This document shows positions 51,331-62,777 of a stretch of 64,000 bases of DNA, piece after piece. The notes beneath the pieces were generated by a model, which made no database searches, had not been told where the DNA came from, and saw nothing but the letters and a program-made list of their open reading frames with translations. The stretch comes from Apis mellifera. Lineage: Eukaryota; Arthropoda; Insecta; Hymenoptera; Apidae. The stretch is taken from the NCBI RefSeq assembly GCF_003254395.2, contig NC_037651.1, positions 2,852,001 through 2,916,000 of the forward strand, read 5' to 3'. The number at the start of each line of letters is the position of its first letter. Within the stretch, counting starts at the first letter, position 1. A program made the translations under genes and the position numbers.

Positions 51331-54300
51331 TACGCGGCACCTCCCTCCCCCTTTTATCTTGCGTTCAACACGTTCGTCAATTTTTGCAATTTTTGATGTT
51401 TCTAATTTATTTTTTTTAAAAGAGAATGTTTTTAATTATGTTTCGATCTTATGTTTCTTGGAACTTTTGCAAAGACGATCTTACCCGATTTCGATAGAAA
51501 TTTTGGAATGAAGTAGATTGAGAATTTTCATCGTGTAAATATGTAATAGTTGAAAATAGATCTCTGAATAATCATCAATGATCAAAATTAGATATTGTTC
51601 TGAAATGGAAAAAGGATTTATTAAAAATAGAATTGAAAGTATAAATTGTAAAATATGGCACAAGATTGATATGGGAGCAATCTTTCATTACTTTTCTCCG
51701 TCGATTCGTCCAATCTACTGCCTCGATTAAATCGATTTAAGATTAAAGTCTCACTGTATGATAATACAATATAAATATCCGTCCATTTAACCATAACCAT
51801 AACATATTACTCGACACTTTTGTATCGTTTCGATAACATTATAAATGTTTGTCCCAAGAATATAAGCTGTTTATAGACAGGTTCGTAGATTGTTGAGATT
51901 TATATGTGTTTATGAAACGATATAATGAGAACACATATATGAATAACAAAAAAAAAAAAGAAAAGAATAAAAGAATAAAAAAAATTAATTTGATAGTATA
52001 TTCATGTAATGTAATATAAATTACATTAATAATGTGATTAATGGAATCAATATACAATATCAAAATATACTGTATACTTATGCATTGATATTCACATCAA
52101 TACTTGTCTCTACTTATTTTCCTTATTTTTTCCTTATTCCTTATCAATAACATTACAAAAATCCATATAAAATTGCTGAATTAATTATATAAATCATACC
52201 AGATCTAAAATCAAAGGAACTAATTAACCTAATTAAATATTTGCACACGATCGGAAAGTTAAAAATAAAAATTGTAAAAAATGGCTACGAACAAAAAAAT
52301 AAAATTTTCTCTCGGCATTCACCCGTATGCGTTCTCGTCCATCGAAGAAAGGGGGAGAATGAAGGAAATATCGGGCACGACCGAGGCAAGACCGACCGAC
52401 AGATGCGTGCGGTTGGTCAGGAATCTAAATATCGCGGCCTTGTACACCCCTTTGCCACCCCTCTTGTCCCATTCATCTTGAGTCGGCTGACTCGCCCATT
52501 AGCGGAATCCATTCTTCCAAGGATTTCGTTTAGACCCCATTTACATGTCTCGCCGTTCCAAGTCCGTGAAATACAGACTTGCATTTTCACGATGAACGAA
52601 ATATTTCCCTACAATTTTCCCTCGCGAGCCGCCGTTCATCTTGAGCCGATTGCCCATTAGAGGAAAAGGCGATAAAGATTCGGTTGGATAGCGGTTCGTC
52701 TGTCTCGCGTTTTTTCAAAATAATTGGAAATCCGATGTCGAGATGCGTTCAAAGGGGCGTTTATACTTGGTAAATTATGCTTACGACGTTTTCATGTGAA
52801 GCTATTTCGCTTGGGAGTTTGAAATATAATAATGAAATTTTAATTCCCATAAATATGTTGTAAAAATAAGTAATCGTATGCACGAACGTCAGTTTCGGTT
52901 GATTTTATTTTATTACTTGATCTTTTTTCCCCCGTTTTATTTTTATTATTCGTCCTTTCGTTTTCAATATGCAGAGAGTATGATATAGTGCAATGCAAAA
53001 TTATACGATATATGATAATAAACTATTGAAAAATTAATTTTAAAAAAAGTATCTGCAATTTGTGATATAAACGAGCAATATAATTTTGAGGAACAATTAT
53101 TATACATTATTATACCTATATTATTTATTAAAAAAAAGAATAAATAAATGCTTAATCAATTCGATAATTTAAATATTTAACTAATAGAATTCTTCTGTAT
53201 TCTGGTTTTTCAAAATGTTCAAGAAAGATAAAAATATGAACCTACATATAATAAATAAAAACCTGTACAAAAAGTTACTACATAAAATTGAACAAATATA
53301 TACAAATATTTTAATAATACTAATACAAAGAATTCATTTATCTTATATCAAAAAAAAAAAAAAAAAAATGAAATTGCATCAAAGAATGTAAAATCACCTC
53401 AACATTTTGTTCTCCTTTTACTTTAAATCAATACCTAAACAAAATAACAGATTGAAAGCATGTCGGTATAATTTGAGGGTGTCGAGAAGTTGTTAACTTG
53501 GAACGAATTCTTAGAAAAAAGTTCAAAAATTAAAATATTCCTCGGAAATATATTCTCGGTGTGGATATTCGAGGCCAACAAGGCGTTAATGATCGATAGA
53601 TCGAAGCGAGCCAGTTAAACGATCAGATTATCCGTACTATAGGCCCTTATAACTTATTCCACCGATACAGAGTCTGATCGGATCGTGGTAATAGCTTCTG
53701 GTTACCGGTTGTAACCCGAAGCTCCCGATTTAGTTCGAAATCGATCAACGCATAGTGTATAAGAGCGCTATCCGCACGTTAGCCATATTTAATGCGGGCC
53801 AACCAATCCCTTCAGGGCCTCCTATTTACGTGGAATGTAAATCACATCCACGGGATTTTCGCTTCTTATCGATCGTTTTCTATTTGAATACAGACATTTT
53901 CAATTCTGCTCCTCCTTCGCAGATGCGTCACGTACGAATCTTAATTTAATGCACGCAACGTTCGAATTTCTCGCGCGTTTCGGATTGTTAAATTGTACGA
54001 TACGTTGCTTGAATTGAAAGAAAGAATCGTGACGATGTTTGATATTATATATATATATACATAAGACTAGAATATTGAATAAATTATCTGTTAAAGAATC
54101 ATTGTTTTATATGTATTTTTATTTGGTTGGTATTTCAAAATATCCCTATAAATTAATACCTATAAATAATTCGATAAATATTAATATTACCGATAAACCG
54201 TAAATATCTAACCTAAAAAATTAAATAATATTTTCTAACAAAAAAATATGCTTCAATGTTTAATATTCAGTTTTTTAAAATATAAAATTTACACGACTTA

Positions 54301-54480
54301 TATTATATATTATATTTTTAATCATTAAACGGTTTGTTAAAAGAATCGATTTCAGATTCTATCTATTATAAATAATCAATATGAATGATAAATATGTACT
54401 TATATAAGAATAGATATTTCATCAATAACTAAAATTTTCGAATAGAGATGCAATTTGAACGAATTGAAAAAAAATAAATA
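51331..54480. other. AT-rich intergenic region
   Basis: No gene recognised. A less AT-rich patch at 52,310-52,680 and one at 53,560-53,950 lack exon signals. An A18 run lies near 53,350-53,368. Confidence 0.45.
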
Positions 54481-54843
54481 AATTGCAATCGCGTTCCGTT
54501 TTTCGTTCTCGATCTAAGGTTAAGTACGCGGTACTACGGCCTTCTGTGCAACAAGTTATCCTTCTATCCCCACCATTTCGTCAAATCAACATGTTTCTCT
54601 CTCCCTCCCACACAATCCTTTTCCCTTCACAGTTTGACGCAGTGATGTGCTTCTATACGACTATATCTACCTGTCTCTTTTCATTCTTAAGAATATTCCA
54701 GTTCTTTCACTCACCTTCAACATACGGCGTTCTCTGTCCTTTGTTGCTTCTCGATGTCGACGTAATTTCTTTCCTCCTCCAGCACAACCTTACCACGTGC
54801 TTCTCTCGCACTCGTTTCTCTGATCTGAGTACAGGCATGTGCC

Positions 54844-54853
54844 GCGCATGCGC
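54844..54853. promoter_or_regulatory. NRF1/Ewg-like palindrome GCGCATGCGC (site 1)
   Basis: Exact match to the core palindrome of NRF1-family factors (Ewg in flies). It lies 11 bp before the first hairpin unit. Two further exact copies follow at 55,897 and 56,519. Confidence 0.5.
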
Positions 54854-54860
54854 CAAATGC

Positions 54861-55690
54861 TACCGTGCGCAGCTCGTGCTGCGCGTACGCCAGAAACGAG
54901 CGTCCTTTCTTTTCTTTCTTGCTCTCACCATGTTCACACTACTTCCTCTGCCGGCTTCTTGGCTTTTAACATACTTTCTATCCTTCTTTCACTCTCTTTG
55001 CTTCTTTTACCGTGCATCTTTTTCTATAGTACCGTGCGCAGCTCGTGCTGCGCGTGCGCCACCAAGCACCTATTTCTCCTCCTCTTTCTTCCTCTACAGG
55101 AATTTTCTATCTCACTTCTACAACTTCTTACTACGATCCTTCGACGATTTTTATCCTGTTCTTTGTTTGCTATCCTTTATTCTTACTATTTCTTTCTACC
55201 TAACAGTAACAGTATCTCTCTTCCTCTGTTATACGATGGTCAGCTCGTGCAGAGCGTATGCCACGATGAAACATTCATTTTCTATCTTCTTTTCAATCAC
55301 TATCCGTCCTTGTTGTAACTTGTCTGGTCGTTCCTATCTTCCTGCACAGGTTTCGTAATACTTTTTGTCTTTTTTTCTTTTTTCTCTTCATCATTTTACT
55401 TTCTTTTGCTAACTAACCTTGTTCATCTCATGCTGGGTTTTTGTTTTTCTGTTGCACTGTGCGCAGCTCGTGCTGCGCGTACGCCACGGCCGTCCTTTCT
55501 TTTCTCTTTTGCTCTCGTTCGTCACCTCGCTAATCGTACATTCTCTTCTCTCTTTTTACCTTTCTCGTCGTTCCTTTTGTATCTCTTATTTTGTTTTCCT
55601 TGGCTGTTCTTTTATTCTTTTCCACTATCTTCGTTACAATCTGCCTTTACCTTTAAGTGCGCGCGCAATTCGAGCTGAACGCAAATGTCA
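54861..55690 (+). repeat. Degenerate array of GC hairpins in pyrimidine-rich DNA
   Basis: Units start at 54861, 55030, 55232, 55455 and, weakly, about 55,656 (spacing about 169, 202, 223, 201 bp). The shared head contains GCGCAGC-TCGT-GCTGCGC, a perfect 7-bp stem with a 4-nt loop, followed by GTACGCCA. Units 1, 2 and 4 keep the whole stem, unit 3 is partly decayed and unit 5 strongly so. Heads of units 1 and 4 continue into the same CGTCCTTTCTTTTCT text. The spacers are C/T-rich. Read as protein this gives Cys/Phe/Leu noise with a recurring CAARAAR. It lies 0.9-1.7 kb upstream of the gene at 56,571. Confidence 0.8.
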
Positions 55691-56518
55691 ACCTTCCTGA
55701 CTCATCTTTCTTTCTTTCTCGACGTTCCGATCGTTTCTTTGTTTTACTTTTTTATTACAGATTAAGAATTCACAATTTCACATAAGAATTTAATAGTTTC
55801 CGAACCCAAAATATCCTATTAAAGTGTCGAACACCAATATTTGACACACTTCACTGTTGCAACGACGCCGACTTCATTTACACTAAATTTGATTCCGCGC
55901 ATGCGCGCAACAAAAAACTTTTACCAACTAAAGAATAATAAATTTAGCGGAAAAATTTAAAATGCGAAACTATTTGTTAAAATTAAATTAAAAATATAAT
56001 AATTTTTTAATTTCATTTTATATTTATTTAAATGCAATTATATGTAAGAAAAATTAATAAATAACTTTATAATAATATTTCATATTTATATTTTCGTGTA
56101 TCTTTGATTTTCATTTGTTTAAATGAAAAAAAATAGCAATATGTTAAATAATTTATTTTAATAAATAAATAAAATATTAATATAGAAAATCTATAAATCT
56201 TTCCATCAGGAAATCATTCCCTTCTTCATTTTTCATACAATTATTTCGATCCTATTATTTCTTTATTTTCTCCATACCATATATAACAATGAGAACTGAA
56301 ACAATGTCAATATTCTCACATAAAAAATTCACCGCAGCAACACGTGAAATGTAAATTACATAACCGGCAGCATACTCGCCTTTTTCCACAAGGGTGAACG
56401 ATACAAACAATATATCGAAGGGGTGGAAGGTACCTGCCCTTCTGCGCACCCGATCCTACGCACGTATGTACCTGTGCGAACGTTGTCTCTACCCTCTGCC
56501 CTACTCGACTTCGGTAAC
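55691..56518. promoter_or_regulatory. Upstream region of the 128-residue gene
   Basis: AT-rich DNA containing a second GCGCATGCGC (55897-55906). A Su(H)-like TGTGAGAA lies on the minus strand (56313-56320), with an E-box/Hes-type CACGTG at 56341-56346. One Su(H)-like match in this length could be chance. Together with the 3' UTR boxes it is worth testing. Confidence 0.35.
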
Positions 56519-56575
56519 GCGCATGCGCAGCCCTTCAGCTATATAAGAGGAAGACTCCTCATCCTAGCTCACACT
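56519..56575 (+). promoter_or_regulatory. Core promoter: NRF1-like site, TATA box, start region
   Basis: GCGCATGCGC (56519-56528) is followed by CTATATAAG with TATATAAG at 56540-56547, a near-consensus TATA box. Transcription is expected about 30 bp downstream, near 56,571, in CTCACACTC. Downstream lies a roughly 420-nt leader entirely free of ATG, which supports this placement. Confidence 0.7.
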
Positions 56576-56991
56576 CAATCACACCTACTCAAAACGTGCG
56601 CATCTTTAGAGATAGAATCGAATCATACCCATCCACAAAAATTCGTGTTGCAATCTTGTACACGTGTCTACCTCCGTTCCATTTCCGTTTTATCTCGATT
56701 TCCCTTTACTTCTCATTCTCTTCCCCTCTTTCTTCCTCTCTTTCTCTCCCTCTCTCACTCGCAAGATATCTGCCTCGTATACTTGCCATACTTATACATA
56801 TATACATACATACATATATACCTATACATACAAAAACAGAGAGGTACGTACAGAGATCTACGTGACGTACACGAATCGTGCAGGCCGCAAAGGCTTGCCT
56901 CAGATCAAGAACACGGAGAGTCCACACGCAGACAGTCTGGTTTTGTAACGTCAGGAATCACGACCGGTTTTTCTGCTGCATCGGCGTCACC

Positions 56992-57378
56992 ATGAAGAGG
57001 CAAATCTCGAGAATAACCGTCAGTTCGATGACTGATCGACGTATTGACAGTGGGCTGTTCGCCAGACGGGCCATCAAGAATACTTTGTCGACCGTTCGAG
57101 GATTGTACGGCAAACTTCGGCGGGAGGTCATTCACGTAAACGACAAAATCATGCGGCATCAGAGTCGCGTTAACGAGATTGGAGGAAGGATGACAGCGTT
57201 CAGGATGCATGTGGACGACGAAGAGCTGAGGAATCTGAGAAACGAGAATCTGGAAAACGAATTGAAAGAGCTGGCGATGAAAATGAACAGGAATTACTTC
57301 CACGATGTCCCGTTAGGAAGAAGACTACTCGACGAAGAGGAAGATGGCGAGGAAGATCGAGGAATCGAGGATCGATAG
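56992..57378 (+). CDS. 128-aa basic/acidic helical protein, putative Bearded-type Notch-target gene product
   Basis: The ATG in GTCACCATGAAG is the first ATG after the predicted start site, which fixes the start; an in-frame extension upstream would need a GTG. Residues 1-60 are strongly basic, with a potential amphipathic helix (about 25-55, ARRAIKNTLSTVRGLYGKLRR). Residues 75-100 form a charged helix or coiled coil (EELRNLRNENLENELKELAM). A short YFHDVPLG segment follows, and residues 114-128 are Asp/Glu-rich. There is no signal peptide or membrane segment, so it is probably cytoplasmic. A small, single-exon, TATA-driven gene with an N-terminal basic helix, plus K, Brd and GY boxes in the 3' UTR, is the pattern of Bearded-family genes, which are Notch targets that antagonise Neuralized. 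I do not see that family's GTFFWT-like motif, and NENLE only loosely resembles its NxANExLE segment. The gene is well supported; the family is inferred. Confidence 0.8.
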   Translation: MKRQISRITVSSMTDRRIDSGLFARRAIKNTLSTVRGLYGKLRREVIHVNDKIMRHQSRVNEIGGRMTAFRMHVDDEELRNLRNENLENELKELAMKMNRNYFHDVPLGRRLLDEEEDGEEDRGIEDR

Positions 57379-57509
57379 ATACTACACGATTAGTAAGGTC
57401 TTTTCATTGTATTCCACGAATTTTAAATTTTACCTTTAAGTTTAAAACGTCTTTCATGTTATAGAAGTTAAGATTTGTAGATTCGATTGCCATTTAACTC
57501 CTGGTTCGG

Positions 57510-57516
57510 AGCTTTA
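57510..57516 (+). promoter_or_regulatory. Brd box (AGCTTTA) in 3' UTR
   Basis: Exact 7-mer complementary to the seed of the miR-4/miR-79 family. In Drosophila it is a negative post-transcriptional element of Bearded-complex and E(spl)-complex mRNAs. It lies 131 nt after the stop codon. Confidence 0.6.
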
Positions 57517-57649
57517 ATTGCATTAATATCGAATGGATATCGATTATATAGTTAGTAGAATTAAGAGAATCATTTGCAATAATAGTATCGTAAGGATATT
57601 TTTTTTTTTTTTTCTAAGTTAGATAATATTTTTTTTAGACTGATTTAAA

Positions 57650-58065
57650 CTGTGATACTAAAATTAAATATATCCAGATTAATAAAAGTATCGTAGATAT
57701 AATTGCTCGAACTTTGTTTCGAGGATATAGGCCGCCCAGTGCATATTCTATAATCTCAGAAATTGTGATACTTGCAGAGAAAAATTCTATATTATATCTT
57801 ATCATCGTTGAAACTGTGATATTAGGATAAGAATTAGGACTTCCAAAAGAAGCTGTGATATTAGAAGTTAGAAAGGAAATTGCAATAATAGTTTGTTAAT
57901 TAGAGAAACTGTGATAACAGAATGCTTTAAAGAAAATATAATATTGTAAGTAAATCCTTTGATCTCATTAAATACGTGTCTTCCAGTAAGATTGCAATAT
58001 CAATTCGTAAGAGAATAATCTAAAAATTTTATGTAGGAAAATTATAATAAAGAGAAACTGTGATA
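57650..58065 (+). promoter_or_regulatory. K-box cluster (CTGTGATA) in 3' UTR
   Basis: Exact CTGTGATA occurs at 57650-57657, 57814-57821, 57853-57860, 57909-57916 and 58058-58065. TTGTGATA variants lie at about 57,763 and 58,138. Most sit in a longer GAAACTGTGATA context, suggesting local duplication. CTGTGATA pairs with the seed of the miR-2/13/11 family (5' end TATCACAG), so the mRNA is predicted to be repressed by these microRNAs. Confidence 0.7.
57978..57985 (+). promoter_or_regulatory. GY box (GTCTTCCA) in 3' UTR
   Basis: GTCTTCC followed by A is a perfect 8-mer site for the miR-7 seed. GY boxes occur with K and Brd boxes in Drosophila Notch-target 3' UTRs. Confidence 0.6.
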
Positions 58066-58419
58066 ATTATTCATAAGATTTATATTGTAATTTGTAAGTT
58101 AGAATAGAATTCATGGAATTATGGCTCGAGCGATATCTTGTGATACTTGTAATTATCCTGAGATCTATCTATTGATCCACTAAAATTGAAGTTTGTGTCT
58201 TGGTTTATTTGTGAAATTTGTATTTTCTATGTTTGTATCTTTTTTGTTCTTTTTGTCGCTTTGTTTTCCTCGATTTGTGCACTTTGATTTGTAATTCTTA
58301 GGCTTATTCGCACTCTTTTTTGTATAATCGTCTAGCATTGCGTTTTTATATTTTTTTTTTTTCGATATATGTTGCGATTTCTTTTGCTTTGTATTTAACA
58401 CATGCATGTATTTGTATTC

Positions 58420-58425
58420 AATAAA
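58420..58425 (+). terminator. Polyadenylation signal AATAAA
   Basis: Canonical hexamer followed 9 bp later by TTGTGTG. It is the most distal good signal before the sequence becomes uniformly AT-rich, so cleavage near 58,440 is predicted. Confidence 0.55.
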
Positions 58426-59042
58426 CGAATTGTGTGAATAATCATGAATTTATTATTCGTCCACTCCCTATTCCTAATAATTTTACTTAAGAAAAACTTG
58501 AGAACTATTTATATTTAAGAATTAAATTCTAAATTTTGAACGATTTAAGTTAAGAAAAAGAAAAATAAAGATTCCATACACTTGTTCTATTGTAGTAAAT
58601 GTATTTGAATTAATTATAATTTTAAATAACTATATTTTATAGTTTTTAAGCTTTTGATTTTAAATTTTAAAAATTTTGAATAAAATACTTAAACAACAAT
58701 TAGATAAACACACAATATTTAACTGAAAATGTTAAAATTAAAAGAATAAAGATATATATACATAATTTCATTTAAAAATATAATAACATAAATTGTTATT
58801 ATAATATTCTTAATATATAAAATATTAAATTTATTAATGTTAATAATAATATTTATAATTATTGTAAATAAATATATAAAGACAATAAAAAATTGTAATA
58901 AACAAAATAGAGAAGAGAATTGTTCTGCAATTTTATATAATTTAAAAATTTACAGCAATTGTGTAAAAAATATTCCCAATCAAAAAAATATTTTAAATGA
59001 TTTGAAATATTTTTTCCCGCATATTTTTTAAAGTATTGTGCA

Positions 59043-59107
59043 CCATCTATTATTAGCCCTTTTAACTTCTCTAAACTGCATAGTTTGCTCTTGCTACGCT
59101 AGATGGC
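59043..59107 (+). promoter_or_regulatory. CTCF-like site CGCTAGATGGC (plus) with inverted half
   Basis: CGCTAGATGGC at 59097-59107 is identical over 11 bp to the minus-strand site at 45,204. A CCATCTA half (59043-59049) lies in inverted orientation about 50 bp upstream. The sites sit on both sides of the array and gene at 54.8-58.4 kb, as boundary elements might. The factor is not proven. Confidence 0.35.
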
Positions 59108-62100
59108 GATCATCCAAAGGGCCACCATGCCCTTCATATTAATAAATACATACAATCTACGACTTATTTAAACTATATTTTATTAACTTTATACACTCGT
59201 CATTGACAAATCCAATTTAATTTATTATAAAGTTTTAAAATATATAATAATTTATATACTGGAAAAGAAATATATATCTATGTTTCATAAGAAATTATAC
59301 CAATTATTATTATATCCTACAATTTTGTATACATAAGATTATAAATTTTTATATTACATATACATGATATATAATTAACAACTACATAATACATAATAAT
59401 AAAATAAGCATAAAATAAAGAACAAGTTTTTAATAAATTATTCCATTATCATCAACTGTCTACACTTAATCATTACCTCAAGATCTCAAAAAATACATCT
59501 CAAGCATTCAAAGGAAGAAAAAGGACGATATGCTAAAAAAGATAAGATAACACGATCAAAAAGATGAAAACATAAAACCATTATCACATTGACGTGTACA
59601 AACTGTACCACGAAAATAGTAGCACTGAAGAAAGGAAAGAATGAGAAGAAGAAAGAGAGAGAGAGAGAGAGAGAGGGGGAAGGAAAAAGATTTTTTTACA
59701 TGTTGGAACATCTTGGTTTCGCGTCCTCGAATGGAACTAAGATTAATCCAGCGAGTCCTGTCATTAATAAAGGTGTTCGCGATTCATCGGTCGACATTCG
59801 AGCGCAGACCACAAAAGGGGAGCAAGGTATTGCGGTATTAAGTGACAAGACACGCAATCGTGGCACGGAAAAAAAAAAAATGAAAAGAAAAAAAGAGAAA
59901 GAGAGAGAGGGAGAGAAAAGAAAGACGGTCAGACGGCGAATAAAGAAGTGAAACGAAAGGGGATGAAAAAGAGGAATAATAAGCGTTCGGTACGTTTTTT
60001 CTAGAGGGATCGAAAAAAATAACTGGCATGGTTCAGATTACGAGCATTAACTGTCATTATACGGGTAGCCAACTACCTGAAGGCTTTCATTATGTTGCTG
60101 CTGATTCAATACAATTTTCCATTTAGATTATCGCGATGATCTTTCGCGGATCTAACCTGTTGCGTGGCCCTCAGGAAGCGCAACGCGATATGATCGGATC
60201 ATGGAATACGGCCCTAATGGAAAAGGAGAACTTTCTCTCTGTCTCTCTCTCTCTCTCTTTCTCGCTGTATAGACAGATTTTCTACCACCGCATAAAAGAA
60301 TTCCATTGGCCATCCACGGGGCCTTAATCTGAAAGTGGCGTAGTGTTGGGTTACGTTTTCGAAACTTTTGAAAATATTGTCAAATATTTGATGCCGCTAC
60401 AGGGAAAGGGGCCTTTTCAGCGTGGGCCATGGGCGTCCGTGGGGATTAGATATACGATACCGCGTTTCGAATCGTTCTTTGACGAACGAGATATTGATTT
60501 GGATCGACACAGTGTCTTTTGAGGGGAATAATAATAATTGTAATAACGCATTTGTTAGAATAAATGTAAGAAGTGCATTATGAAGGATTAGTTGATTTGT
60601 GAATTTTAAGTGATTGATGTAATATTTTTAAAGGGGATAATTTGCAATGATAAAAGAAAATTCGAATTCGAGAATTACCGTGTATTTTTTAAAAGGGATA
60701 TATTTATGAAAGAAAAAGAAAAAGATTTTTATTATAGTAATTGATAATTTCTTTATCCACACACATGCATAAACATCTTGGAATCAAGTGAATGCTTCTC
60801 AAAATGTAAAAATAACATCGGGATGTATTTTAGGACGAAGCACGAGGATCCTCTCAATTCCACTGACATTCGTGTCATTTTCGCCATGCGAGATGAATAC
60901 ATTTGAACGGCCCCTTCAGTCAGTCACGACGCATCTGAGCTTCTAAAAAGCCTGCTATTGTCATGGAACCTGGCATTATGGAGTGATTTTCGAGTTATTC
61001 CGACTTATTCACTACAAAAGATGGTCTAGGCTGCGGATCTCTATTGTAACATCTTTCAACCAGTGGCGTCGCAAATCGCAAAATTCCTACAATCTTCATT
61101 TTAACATTATCGAATAAATAAACAAAGAAAATATTATATATTCTCGACACATAAATGATGTGATATGGATTAAAAATTAACGAATAATTTTTTAATATCA
61201 CTTTGAATAAATTATCCGATAAAATGAATCAAACCTTTCTTTAATAATATTTTGTACAAATATGTACAATTTATTCAAAAAATTAGAAACCATTCTTACA
61301 CTTTCTTAAAATTTGAATTTAATAATTTGATTGTCAATAAATAAAATAATATTTTAATAATACTAAAATCGAAAAAAAGAAAAAAAGAAATGGAATAAAG
61401 ATTCACGAGAAATTGGGATCTGCTACGCCAATGGGAACCATAGGATCCAGAATAAACTGACTCAAGGCTCAACAAGCCATTCCCGGCTACAATATCATCG
61501 GGGAAGACAAATTTCTTAAAAATGTACCTTTTCGACTCTTAAAAGGGACAATTATTGTATTATTTGACACCGTTTAAGCCCGGCAAAACGAACTTAAAGA
61601 CTTTCCATGGGATCACGCGACCCGCAACGATCCTTGTATTATTTCAAAGGATCGGGAATTCAACGGCGCGAAAATTCGCGTTCGAAAATGTTATTCTTCT
61701 CGCTCGAGGCCACGGAAATATTTCTCGAAATAAAATGTTGGGTATCCAGGTGGCCCCATGGCTTATTGCCTTTGATAATAGACATATTAAGTCACATACC
61801 TGTATTGTCAAACTTCGCAAACTTCCATTTATTATTATTAGGGGAAATGAAAAGATGAAATCCGAAAGATGCAGAAAATTTCCACTTCTGTTTGTTGAGA
61901 ATAAATAAATCCCTTCGAAGGATGGATTTACGTCGAGAAAGTTTAGACTTGTTGATTGCACTATTGTGTCCTATTTTTGGTTAAAGTTATTTATTTTTCT
62001 TCTCCGTTTTCAATAAGTGAATATAAAATATTCTAAACTCTGCTTTTTCTACATTCGAATACTTAAAATAATCCAAATACTTATTTATGATATTTAAAAA

Positions 62101-62764
62101 AAATTAAGATATATATCGAGAGGAAACAATAAGAAAATTCTGTATCCATAATTTACATTCTGTATACATAATTTACAATTACTTTCGAATTCTTTCAAAA
62201 AGGAATAAAAAGGTTCGATACGAAAAAGATTGTTGAAAATAATTTCCAATTAAAGAAGAAAGCCCCTGATAAACATCACTTCTCTTTTATTATTATCAAA
62301 GCATCAACCCCTTCGAAAACTCGAAAAGAAACTGTCACATATCCTCGAATTTTCCAACCGCTCGACGATATACGAAGGCACTTAATGTCCAAAGATACTC
62401 GAATCATCGAATCTTTCCCCGATCAAAGAGATCCCCTCGCCACTTAGGTATCGATTTTTCTTGCGTTTCGTGACAATCGTGGCCGGCACGGACGAAGGCC
62501 CCTCTTCCTTACACTCCTTCGAACAATTCGTACGAGAAAGAAAGAAAGAAGAAAAGAAGAAGAAAAAAAGAAACCGAGAGAAGAATTGGTTCCTCCGCCC
62601 GCTTTTTTGAGGCGAGCCGTAGACTCTGATTCTTTTGTGAACACGTGCACGAGAAATCGTAAATCTAACTAAAGAAAAACCCTTATATAGAGAATAGAAG
62701 AGGAGGGGAGGGAAGAGGAAGGAAGAGGCCGGTCGGTAGATACTTAGGGCGCGCCCATATATAC

Positions 62765-62777
62765 GGGGGGGGGGGGG
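62765..62777 (+). repeat. Homopolymer G13
   Basis: Thirteen consecutive Gs, rare in an AT-rich insect genome. It is possibly length-variable and prone to sequencing error. Confidence 0.9.

Larger units (their letters stand above)
56571..58440 (+). other. Predicted unspliced mRNA of the 128-residue protein
   Basis: The transcript runs from the TATA-defined start to just past AATAAA (58420-58425), which is followed by a GU-rich TTGTGTG. No convincing intron is required: leader, CDS and 3' UTR are contiguous. Shorter forms are possible from AATAAA at about 57,680 and 58,046. The 3' UTR is about 1.06 kb and carries the microRNA-type boxes listed separately. Confidence 0.6.

Noticed and set aside
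54483..55358. A 291-codon + strand open frame, the longest in the window
   Set aside because: It runs through the C/T-rich hairpin array and is almost entirely Phe, Ser, Leu, Cys and Tyr. It starts from TTG rather than ATG, its recurring CAARAAR comes from the hairpin heads, and a shorter overlapping frame has the same character.
54861..55690. CRISPR-like array of hairpin repeats
   Set aside because: The spacers are about 140-190 bp and compositionally uniform, the repeats are degenerate, and the context is an insect nuclear genome. It is a diverged tandem repeat, not CRISPR.
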